Assembly: GCF_038002825.1 (NCBI RefSeq)
Contig: NZ_JBBODF010000001.1
Span: 7,312,001-7,376,000 of the forward strand
DNA: 64,000 bases
Source: Paenibacillus sp. FSL H8-0048
GTDB taxonomy: Bacteria; Bacillota; Bacilli; Paenibacillales; Paenibacillaceae
Reading direction: 5' to 3'
Below, piece after piece: positions 35,269 to 42,780 of this stretch (position 1 is the first letter of the stretch; every line of letters begins with the position of its first letter). Under the pieces are notes generated by a model. That model ran no database searches. It was given only the letters and a program-made list of their open reading frames with translations, and had not been told where the DNA came from. Made by a program: the position numbers and the translations under genes.

Positions 35269-35445
35269 TTGTTGCAATAAATGCAACTCCGACGAGCTGG
35301 AACAGGGTAACTCAGGGTGAATGTTGCACGAATTACAACATTTTCTCTTCTAATTGGCTTGTGGGCGGTAAAATGCTGCATTTAATACAACAATGTTAGT
35401 TTAAAGTCAGTGCCGGTAGCCGAATGTTGCATTTTAGGCAGGATT
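35269..35445. repeat. Palindromic array D, about 52-bp period
   Basis: Four units: GTTGCAATAAATGCAAC (35271-35287), ATGTTGCACG..TACAACAT (from 35321), ATGCTGCATT..ACAACAATG (from 35373) and ATGTTGCATT (from 35424). Centres lie 52-53 bp apart. The common core is TGTTGCA facing TGCAACA. No coding frame or ribosome site. Confidence 0.65.
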
Positions 35446-35770
35446 TCGCAGCTACCCGTTACTAATTAATAGTTTTTATTCTGTTCCCGAGGTGGTAGAA
35501 GGGAAGCAGCAGGCAGCAGGAGTCAAGCAGCTTGCAATTAGGTAACTGACAGCGTAGGTAAGTAGTTCAGCAGGCGGTAGGCAGCAATTAGCAGTTAGTG
35601 GCAGAGAGCAGGTGGTAAGCAGTTACCATCAGATAATAGGCAACAGACAGATTTAGCACGGTTATTTGCGGACGTATTTATCCAGTCCGCTGAATAGAGT
35701 TTTATGTTTTTCTTTTATAGATTTTAAATAAACTTTTGCCCGCCCAGCAGAAGGGTTATTCTCATTCTTC
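35446..35770. other. Gene-free stretch with GCAG-rich sequence
   Basis: About 35500-35640 is built from short variations of GCAG, GTAG and TTAG words without a regular period. The rest is A/T-rich. I see no gene, promoter or RNA structure here that I can support. Confidence 0.4.
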
Positions 35771-35839
35771 AAGGGCAGGCGAAGCAGCCCTTGTATCTCC
35801 GGTACACACCCTCCGAAAGGGTGTGTTTGTGTTGCCCTT
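35771..35839. repeat. Nested hairpin in the mgl-WG gap
   Basis: Outer arms AAGGGCA/TGCCCTT (35771-35777 with 35833-35839) enclose a 9-bp stem ACACACCCT/AGGGTGTGT, giving a two-level stem-loop. Only a short T-rich tail is present. Confidence 0.5.
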
Positions 35840-35863
35840 AAGGTTACCAACAGAAAGGCAGCA

Positions 35864-36036
35864 GTAACGGAGGGGATTTTGGAACTGGAGGAGCGGGAGC
35901 GTCCGCCTGAAAGCTTTCCGCAGGAAAGCTCGCTTCGAAAGCATAGGCTTGGTTTGGATTTCTACCGCGAGCAGCGGTCCGAATCAGGAAATCCAAACTG
36001 GGCAGCGGCCGGAAGTCCAAAACTCACCGCAGTTAC
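35864..36036 (+). repeat. Long palindromic element P3
   Basis: About 173 bp. Outer arms GTAACGGAGGGGATTTTGGA and TCCAAAACTCACCGCAGTTAC, inner arms TTTGGATTTC / GAAATCCAAA, conserved strands GCGTCCGCC and GCAGCGGCCGGAAG. It is longer than the others because an extra hairpin (GAAAGCTTTCC..GGAAAGCTC) sits at about 35910-35950. Confidence 0.85.
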
Positions 36037-36173
36037 GACATCGCCTTTATAATTTTTAATCCCTAAACGCCTCCAGTCCTCAACTTCAGCCGCCGTTCCT
36101 AAGCACAGACACACCCTTTCCCCCTCACATTCATATCCTATAGGCAAAAGCCTTTGTAAAGGAGAACGACAGC

Positions 36174-38135
36174 ATGCTGAGGATTAAGCTGAACGAGCTG
36201 GGAAAAGGGAATGACAACGGTCTGATTCACACAGAGGTATGGCGGTGGGACGGCATCGGCTGGAATGAGTGTATTCCGCAGCAGGAGGAGGATTTCATCC
36301 GGGCGGAAGAAGACCTGTTCGTGACGATCCCGGCAGAGGCGGGCTTATACCGCGTAGACTATTCCAAAAAGCCGCTGGAGGCGCTCATTGTGTTCCCGGA
36401 GGACGGCATAGGCCTGCGGGCGGAGCTGCTGCATCCGGCTCCTTTTAAACTCAAGGACGGGACGCTGTGGGGATATATCAACAACGACGGCCGGATTGTG
36501 ATAGAGCCGAGATATGATTATGCGGAGGAGTTTCAGGAGAATGGCCTGGCGGTGGTGCAGCGGGGGGATGTTAGCGGGCTGATTGACAGCTCCGGGCGGG
36601 AGCGGGTCAAACCGGTCTATTCTTTCATTGGTCCTTTTTCCGAGGGGCGGGCCGTGGTATCGGATGCGAAGGGCTACACTTTTATTGATGAAAAAGGCAA
36701 AGAAGTGACGTCCGCGCGCTATGACTATCTGAATTCGCTGCACGAAGGCCGTGCGCTGTTCTCCAAGCAGAATACTACCGGGGGGAACTCGCTGTATGGT
36801 TACCTGGATGCCCAGGGCAAAGAGGTGCTGCCAGCCGTCTATTTGGATGCCGGGGATTTCTCGAACGGGACTGCACTGGTCAAAATAGCCGAAGGGGAAT
36901 ATGCGCTGATTGATGTTCATGGCGCGGTGCTGCATACGTACAAACATCCTTTTGTCGGGTATCCGGGGGATGGGCTGCTGGCCTTTCAGGCAACGGAGGA
37001 TGGAAAATACGGTTATCTCCACACGGACGGCACGATTGCTATCCAGCCACAGTATACGGCAGCACTTCCGTTCTCAGAGGGCCGTGCGGTGATTAACACA
37101 GCTGCGGATTATGGCAACGCCTACGGTCTGATCGACAAGCAGGGTAAAATGATTATTCCCGCCGTCTATTATGAGGTGCAGCAGCTGGGAGAGAACCGTG
37201 TGGCGCTGGGAACCCCGCTGTATGCGGATCAGCCCTATAGAGGCTCCAGCTACGTCATAGCTGATGCGCTGACCGGACGAATTCTCAGCACCCACCCGCT
37301 GCTGGGCGTGAACAATTATCAGCAGGGACTCGCGTCGGTGTATGATGCCAAGGATACGTATTTTATTGACACCAGCGGGAAAAAGGCTGCCCAGCCTCCG
37401 GTCATCGCAGGCTCTGGATCACTGTCCTTCAGCGGCAGCCTGATCCGCGCGGATATTGATCTGCGCACCTCCTATTATGACCGTAAAGGCAAGCAGGTCT
37501 GGCGGCAAAACGGAGTCATTCCGCTCAGACCGCCATACTCTGTGCTGGAGAAGAAATACAAGCCGAACCGGGACTATCTGGTCTATTATCCGGTCGTGGA
37601 AGGGATTGCGGTTGCCGAGGTCTCGAAGGCGGTAAATGACAAGCTGCGCATTCTGTCGCTCCCATACGGGGCGGGGACGGGAGGAGGCACACAGGATTTC
37701 AGCTATACGGGGGATTTCGCCGTCTCCTTCTTCCGTAAGAATCTGCTGGTGCTTGAGCTTAGCGGTTATCATTTTCCGTTCGGCGCTGCGCACGGCATGC
37801 CTACCCGGATCTATGAGCATATCAACCTGCGCACCGGTAAATTCTACACGCTCAGTGATCTGTTCAAGCCCGGCAGCAAATATGTGCAGAAGCTCAGTGA
37901 CATCGTCGGCAAGCAGATTAAGAATGATCCGCAGTATTCCTATGTTTTCCCTGACACGTATAAAGGCATTACAGCGGATCAGCCCTTTTATGTGGATGCG
38001 CAGGCGCTTTACCTGTATTTTGCCCCTTATGAGATTGCTCCTTATTCAGCAGGATTTCCAACCTTCCGCATTCCCTATGCAGAGATTATGGGCCTGATTT
38101 CGACCGAAGGGGAGTTCTGGCAGTCTTTTCATTAA
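36174..38135 (+). CDS. WG-repeat protein with C-terminal DUF3298-like domain
   Basis: A 653-residue protein of unknown function. From about 95 to 420 it consists of WG/KWG-type beta repeats of about 45-50 residues, for example WGYINNDGRIVIEPRYDYAE, SGLIDSSGRERVKPVYSF, YGYLDAQGKEVLPAVYLD and YGLIDKQGKMIIPAVYYE. The last ~200 residues (YPVVEGIAVAEVSKAVND... to IMGLIS) resemble the DUF3298 domain seen in RsiV and PdaC. No signal peptide or membrane helix is apparent, unusual because DUF3298 proteins are generally outside the cell. An AAAGGAG site precedes the ATG. It appears to be a single-gene unit. Confidence 0.82.
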   Translation: MLRIKLNELGKGNDNGLIHTEVWRWDGIGWNECIPQQEEDFIRAEEDLFVTIPAEAGLYRVDYSKKPLEALIVFPEDGIGLRAELLHPAPFKLKDGTLWGYINNDGRIVIEPRYDYAEEFQENGLAVVQRGDVSGLIDSSGRERVKPVYSFIGPFSEGRAVVSDAKGYTFIDEKGKEVTSARYDYLNSLHEGRALFSKQNTTGGNSLYGYLDAQGKEVLPAVYLDAGDFSNGTALVKIAEGEYALIDVHGAVLHTYKHPFVGYPGDGLLAFQATEDGKYGYLHTDGTIAIQPQYTAALPFSEGRAVINTAADYGNAYGLIDKQGKMIIPAVYYEVQQLGENRVALGTPLYADQPYRGSSYVIADALTGRILSTHPLLGVNNYQQGLASVYDAKDTYFIDTSGKKAAQPPVIAGSGSLSFSGSLIRADIDLRTSYYDRKGKQVWRQNGVIPLRPPYSVLEKKYKPNRDYLVYYPVVEGIAVAEVSKAVNDKLRILSLPYGAGTGGGTQDFSYTGDFAVSFFRKNLLVLELSGYHFPFGAAHGMPTRIYEHINLRTGKFYTLSDLFKPGSKYVQKLSDIVGKQIKNDPQYSYVFPDTYKGITADQPFYVDAQALYLYFAPYEIAPYSAGFPTFRIPYAEIMGLISTEGEFWQSFH

Positions 38136-38251
38136 AGTAAATATTATATCGATTGTACTTTGAAGTTTTCTTATAGGGGTGGGCGTGACTCCAGAGAATG
38201 TTTGGCCATTTTCTATGTTCAATCTCTATAGAAGCGCCGATATATAGTATA

Positions 38252-38300
38252 GACACAGCCGTCCTGAAAAGGACGGCAATGCTGTTTCTTGTGCCGCTGC
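38252..38300 (+). other. Shared hairpin element, copy 2
   Basis: Stem GCCGTCCT/AGGACGGC with a GAAA loop (38258-38277) is followed by AATGCTGTT, nearly identical to copy 1 at 2623-2652. It begins just after a TATAGT-like -10 (38243-38248), so it may form the 5' end of the CAP-domain gene's ~210-nt leader. Family not recognised. Confidence 0.4.
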
Positions 38301-38466
38301 TGGAGGGGACAAGCCTCTCAATCTACAAAAATTACAGAATTTAGAAGCGCACAGCTGATAGTTTTATGTTACAATGACGTAGGAACAAATTACAACTTTG
38401 TAACATTTGTAGATGGGCACCCCTGGCAGCACGATAGACCACAACGAAGATTAAGGAGATGGCAGA

Positions 38467-39246
38467 ATGAAAAGCAAGACTTTGAGAAGAATGATAGGTG
38501 GAAGCGTAGCCGCTGTTATGGCGCTTGGCATTTCTCTTCCATTACAAGCAAACGCAGCAGCAGCCGGAGCCCCAGCGGCAACCGGATCAGATATGAATTT
38601 CGCACAGCTCATGGAATATTTCACACAGAACAATTCGAAGACTTTCGTACTTGGTGGCAATACGTACACTGTCACTAAAACCTTTGTATACACAACGCCA
38701 GCTGCAGCTGCCCCGGCAGCACAGCCTGTAGCATCAGCTAAGCCGGTTGCTACAGCAGCACCAGTGGCTACGGCTGCACCGGTAGCCACTGCTAAGCCAG
38801 CACCGGCACCCGTTGCCACTGCAAAACCTGTGGCAACCCCGGCTCCATCTGCAGTGCCTGCGGTTGGTAACAACGCCTCCAGCTACACACAGCAAGTAGT
38901 TGCACTGGTGAATAAAGAGCGCGCTGCAGCTGGACTAGCCCCTGTCTCTGCACTGGACAGCCTGAACAAAGTGGCTGCGGCGAAGGCTACGGATATGCGT
39001 TCGAACAACTATTTCTCACACACTTCTCCGACCTACGGATCACCTTTCGATATGATGTCGGCCTTCGGCATTACGTATAAGGCGGCTGGCGAGAATATCG
39101 CTATGGGCCAGAAGACTCCTCAGGAAGTCATGACCGCATGGATGAACAGCCCGGGTCATAAGGCTAACATCCTGAGCGCCAATTTCAACTACATCGGCGT
39201 TGGCTTCGATAATAACTACTGGGTCCAGGAATTCATCGGTAAGTAA
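38467..39246 (+). CDS. Secreted CAP-domain (YkwD-type) protein
   Basis: A 259-residue secreted protein. A signal peptide (about 1-31, ending ANA-AA) is followed by a short conserved segment with FTQNNSKTFVLGGNTYTVTK. A Pro/Ala/Thr/Val/Lys-rich tether (about 78-135) is made of PVATA-type repeats. The CAP/SCP domain (about 140-259) has VVALVNKERAAAGLAPV, HTSPTYGSPFDMM, GENIAMG and MNSPGHKANIL, the family's conserved His/Glu positions. Bacterial CAP proteins of this type are exported and some act on the wall; activity here is unknown. A shared hairpin element lies in the leader and a terminator follows. Confidence 0.9.
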   Translation: MKSKTLRRMIGGSVAAVMALGISLPLQANAAAAGAPAATGSDMNFAQLMEYFTQNNSKTFVLGGNTYTVTKTFVYTTPAAAAPAAQPVASAKPVATAAPVATAAPVATAKPAPAPVATAKPVATPAPSAVPAVGNNASSYTQQVVALVNKERAAAGLAPVSALDSLNKVAAAKATDMRSNNYFSHTSPTYGSPFDMMSAFGITYKAAGENIAMGQKTPQEVMTAWMNSPGHKANILSANFNYIGVGFDNNYWVQEFIGK

Positions 39247-39259
39247 AGTAACATTAACT

Positions 39260-39290
39260 CCGCCCTCCGGCATTGCCGGGGGGCGTTTTT
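39260..39290 (+). terminator. Terminator after the CAP-domain gene
   Basis: A GC-rich hairpin (CGCCC..CCGG / CCGG..GGGCG) is followed by TTTTT. Confidence 0.85.
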
Positions 39291-39365
39291 ATGTTTTTAG
39301 CACAAAGGACGAATCTTATGCTGCGAATGAAGTTCAGCCAAAGTAGCTAAAAGTAATATTGCTCC

Positions 39366-39485
39366 TGCAGGATCAGCGTAGCGCCATCGTGCCGCACGCA
39401 GTACGCGTTCTTGCACGATCAGCGCAGCGCTATCTTGCCGCAGTACGCGGTCTTTGCACGATCAGCGCAGCGCTATCGTGCCGCC
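39366..39485. repeat. GCACGAT palindrome array F
   Basis: Three units with GATCAGCGCAGCGCTATC-like cores at 39371, 39417 and 39460 (spacing 46 and 43). The second and third carry GCACGAT...ATCGTGC arms. GTACGCG words lie between. It is non-coding and sits directly before element P4. Confidence 0.7.
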
Positions 39486-39500
39486 TTTGCTGCTTTCACC

Positions 39501-39661
39501 GTTTAGGTGTGAAGCGGCGGAGGGGATTTTGGAACTGTAGGAGCGGTAGCGTCCGCCTTTGTCTTTGGATTTCTACCGCGAGTAGCGGTTTGAATCAGGA
39601 AATCCAAAGACAACAGCGGCCGTAAGTCCAAAATCACCGCAGCCGCGCCCCTCACCTAAAC
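39501..39661 (+). repeat. Long palindromic element P4
   Basis: About 161 bp. Extended outer arms GTTTAGGTG / CACCTAAAC, then GGAGGGGATTTTGGA / TCCAAAATCACC. Inner arms are GTCTTTGGATTTC / GAAATCCAAAGAC, with central TACCGCGAGTAGCGGT. It has the conserved GCGTCCGCC and CAGCGGCCG strands. The outermost arms are unlike those of other copies but fully complementary to each other. Confidence 0.88.
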
Positions 39662-39772
39662 AAACCCTTTCCGTTTGCAAATTCTCCAAAGAAGAATTAT
39701 GTTTATCTACATAGTTAATAATGCTGTGAATGATGGGCTAAGCAGAAGAGTACGGCAGATGGAGGGATAGCT

Positions 39773-40693
39773 TTGAATGATTCCAAATGGACCTGGAGGA
39801 CAGTGAGCCTGGTGTCCATCCTGGCAACTTTACTTTTGATTACAGGATTTGTGTATGCAGTAGGCGATATTATGAACCCGAAGGGGGAGCAATTCCTCTC
39901 CTCCCTTCCGCAGGAGACGGCGGCACCGACAGCCGCGGCAAGTGATGAATACAAGATCCTGGCGCTTGGCGATTCTCTGGCCAAAGGGACCGGCGACAAC
40001 TCCGGGCAGGGGTTTGTTAAGCGGACCGTCGATGCCTTGTCGGCCAATGGAGGAAAGGCAGAGCTGCTGGGCAATATGGGCATTAACGGCCTGACTACAG
40101 CTGCCTTGCAGAGCAAGCTTCAGGAGGAAGGGGTGCAGTACGCGCTGCGTCAGGCGAATGTGATCCTGATCTCCATCGGCGGGAACGATCTGTTCCGGGG
40201 CTCGGATATTATGGGAACAGGCGGGAGCAGCGGACAAGCAGCCGCTTCAGCGAAGCCTTCGGAGCAGGCGGCACCTCAGAGCACAGAAGTCCCTGCGAAT
40301 AACAAAGTAGAAGGCGTGGCGCCGGTTCCAACCGCATCTGCTGGGGATCTGACTCCGGAATCGCTCCTCTCTGCTCTGCCAGGGGCTGCTAAACGGCTGG
40401 GAAGCATACTGGATACCGTTGCAGAAGTGAATCCGCAGGCCCAGGTCTATTACATCGGACTTTATAATCCCTTCGGAGATATTGAGGGGCTGCTAATTCC
40501 CGGTAATCAGGCGGTGACGGCTTGGAATAATGCGGCGATGGATATCATCAACAGACATCAGAACATGACGCTGGTCCCGACCTTTGACCTGTTTGACCGC
40601 CATCTGGCGAAATACCTGTCGAGCGATCATTTTCACCCGAACGGGGACGGTTATCAGCGGATGAGCGAGCGGATTGTACAAGCCGTTCGTTGA
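39773..40693 (+). CDS. SGNH/GDSL-type esterase, membrane-anchored
   Basis: A 306-residue SGNH hydrolase, predicted to act on acyl esters outside the cell. One N-terminal membrane helix or uncleaved signal (about 12-33) is present. Block I is LALGDSLAKGTGD (Ser about 66), block III is ISIGGNDLF with the Gly/Asn oxyanion residues (about 130), and block V is SSDHFHPNGDGY with the catalytic Asp/His (about 286). A Ser/Ala/Pro-rich insertion (about 145-190) separates blocks III and V. Start is TTG 39773, six to seven bases after GGAGGG; no in-frame ATG is nearby. An ABC exporter pair follows in the same direction. Confidence 0.88.
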   Translation: MNDSKWTWRTVSLVSILATLLLITGFVYAVGDIMNPKGEQFLSSLPQETAAPTAAASDEYKILALGDSLAKGTGDNSGQGFVKRTVDALSANGGKAELLGNMGINGLTTAALQSKLQEEGVQYALRQANVILISIGGNDLFRGSDIMGTGGSSGQAAASAKPSEQAAPQSTEVPANNKVEGVAPVPTASAGDLTPESLLSALPGAAKRLGSILDTVAEVNPQAQVYYIGLYNPFGDIEGLLIPGNQAVTAWNNAAMDIINRHQNMTLVPTFDLFDRHLAKYLSSDHFHPNGDGYQRMSERIVQAVR

Positions 40694-40738
40694 TCAGAGG
40701 ATTTTTGGAACAGAAATGACTGTGGCAAGGAGCTGTAT

Positions 40739-41725
40739 ATGATGGCGAGAACTATTCATGAGACACCAGGGGAAGAAGTCGTCCTGTCCGCCCGGGGAGT
40801 CCGCAAAAAAATCGGCCGCAAGTGGATTATAGATGATGTTACGTTTGATGTGAAAAAAGGCGAGATCTTCGGCTTTCTCGGTCCGAATGGAGCCGGCAAA
40901 ACCACAACCATCCGCATGCTGGTGGACCTGATCCGCCCGAGCGAAGGGACGATTACCGTCTGCGGCTTCAATGTGAACCGGAATCCGGAAAAAGCGCTGC
41001 AATACGTCGGTTCCATCGTCGAGAATCCCGAGGTCTACACGTATCTGACCGGTTGGGAGAACCTGCAGCACTTTGCCCGTATGCAGCCCGGAGTAGACGC
41101 GCAGCGGATTGCCGAGGTTGTTGAGATCGTGCGGCTCGATCAGCGCATTCAAGATAAAGTCAGCACGTATTCACTCGGGATGCGCCAGCGGCTCGGTATT
41201 GCCCAAGCCCTTCTCGGCCGGCCCCGGCTGCTGATTCTCGATGAGCCGACCAACGGCCTGGACCCGAAGGGGATCAAGGAACTGCGTGAATTCATCCGCA
41301 AGCTGGCAGACGAAGGGCTGGCGGTTTTTGTGTCCAGTCATCTGCTGAGCGAAATCCAGCTGCTGTGCGACCGCGTAGCCATAATCAGCAAAGGCCGCGT
41401 ACTCGCTGTAGGCGCTGTAGACGAACTGGTTGCCCGTAACTCACCGTATGTCCTGTGGGAGCTGGAGCCGCTTCAGCGGGCAAGAGACATCATGGCCGGG
41501 CGGCCGGATATCGCGCTGCTTCATCTGGACGAGGTTACCCTGGATGACTCGGTCATCGCAGGCATGGGCATTAATTCCCTGGTTACGGCAATGGATGAGG
41601 AGCTGATCCCGGAGATTGTCGCCGTGCTGGTTGCACAAGAGGTGGAAGTCCGGGCTGTGCATAAAATCAACCCTACACTGGAACAGCTATTCTTGAAGCT
41701 AACGGAGGGTGAAGCCATTGATTAA
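40739..41725 (+). CDS. ABC-2 type exporter ATPase
   Basis: A 328-residue ATPase of the ABC-2/CcmA (BcrA-like) class. It has Walker A GPNGAGKT (about 53), signature YSLGMRQRLGIAQALLG (about 143-159), Walker B LLILDEPTNGLDP and the H-loop SSHLLSE. The C-terminal ~100 residues are the usual extension of drug/peptide exporter ATPases. An AAGGAG site precedes the tandem ATG codons. The permease gene starts within its last codons, so the two form a transporter. Substrate is unknown. Confidence 0.9.
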   Translation: MMARTIHETPGEEVVLSARGVRKKIGRKWIIDDVTFDVKKGEIFGFLGPNGAGKTTTIRMLVDLIRPSEGTITVCGFNVNRNPEKALQYVGSIVENPEVYTYLTGWENLQHFARMQPGVDAQRIAEVVEIVRLDQRIQDKVSTYSLGMRQRLGIAQALLGRPRLLILDEPTNGLDPKGIKELREFIRKLADEGLAVFVSSHLLSEIQLLCDRVAIISKGRVLAVGAVDELVARNSPYVLWELEPLQRARDIMAGRPDIALLHLDEVTLDDSVIAGMGINSLVTAMDEELIPEIVAVLVAQEVEVRAVHKINPTLEQLFLKLTEGEAID

Positions 41726-42707
41726 CCTGCTGCCGCTCATCCGAAATGAGTGCCTGAAGATTATTAAAAAGAAACGTTTCTATATCATCCTGCTGATCCT
41801 GCTCGTGCTGGTTCCAATGTTTACCTATGCGCAAATGCGCATAGCCGAGCGTAGCCGTGACAAATTTAACTCTGACTGGAGACTGGAGATCCAGCAGCAG
41901 ATTACCGACAATCAGAACTCGCTCGGCAGCGACCGGATTCCGGAGGAATGGAAGTCGTACCGGCGGATTTTTCTCCAGCAATTGCAGTATTATCTGGATC
42001 ATGATGTGAATCCGAAGGAGCCGAGCGGAGTAACGTTCACCCGGGAGTTTGTCAATAATTCCGTCTCCCTCTTCATTCCGCTGCTGATCATGGCGGTTGC
42101 CTCCGACCTGGTCTCCGGGGAGCGGACGACAGGCACGATCAAAATGCTGCTGACCCGCCCTGTAAGGCGCTGGAAGGTGTTGTTCAGCAAAATGGCAGCG
42201 CTGCTGATGTTCGTCTCGCTGATCGTCCTGTCTGTATTCGTAATCAGTTATCTGGTCTCGGGGCTGGCTTTTGGCTATAAGGGGTTCAACGTTCCGGTGT
42301 TCACAGGCTTTCAGCTAAACGGTGACACTGTAGATATGTCTAAGGTTCATGCCGTGGAGCAGTGGAAGTATCTGCTGATGCAGGGCGGGCTGATCTGGTA
42401 TGTCAGCATCGTGGTGGCCCTGCTGGCCTTCATGGTGTCGGTGCTGGTCCGCAGCACGGCTGCGAGCATTGTAGTGATGATGGCGGCGCTGATTGCCGGA
42501 ACGATTCTGACCAACATGGCTTCAGCCTGGACGGCGGCCAAATATTTATTTATGGTCAACATGGAGCTGACGACTTATTTAGCGGGCACTCCCGCGCCGA
42601 TTGAGGGCATGACGCTGGGCTTTTCGATGGCGGTTCTGGGCGTTTGGGGGCTTGCGGCCGTAATCATTTCATTCGCCGTCTTTACGAAACGGGATATTTT
42701 GAATTAG
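41718..42707 (+). CDS. ABC-2 type exporter permease
   Basis: A membrane protein of about 329 residues with six predicted helices. The first is KRFYIILLILLVLVPMFTY near 20, followed by a large extracellular loop (about 40-120), then five helices including the ABC-2 segment SLFIPLLIMAVASDLVSGERTTGTIKMLL. TTG 41718 is favoured as start, eight bases after GGAGGG; a GTG at 41709 is also in frame. It overlaps the ATPase stop codon, showing translational coupling. Confidence 0.88.
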   Translation: MINLLPLIRNECLKIIKKKRFYIILLILLVLVPMFTYAQMRIAERSRDKFNSDWRLEIQQQITDNQNSLGSDRIPEEWKSYRRIFLQQLQYYLDHDVNPKEPSGVTFTREFVNNSVSLFIPLLIMAVASDLVSGERTTGTIKMLLTRPVRRWKVLFSKMAALLMFVSLIVLSVFVISYLVSGLAFGYKGFNVPVFTGFQLNGDTVDMSKVHAVEQWKYLLMQGGLIWYVSIVVALLAFMVSVLVRSTAASIVVMMAALIAGTILTNMASAWTAAKYLFMVNMELTTYLAGTPAPIEGMTLGFSMAVLGVWGLAAVIISFAVFTKRDILN

Positions 42708-42780
42708 AATGTACAAAGTGAACGAAAACGTTTGTTTGCATTTTTAGAGAGACAGGAAGACAAGTGAAGGAGGAGCATGA

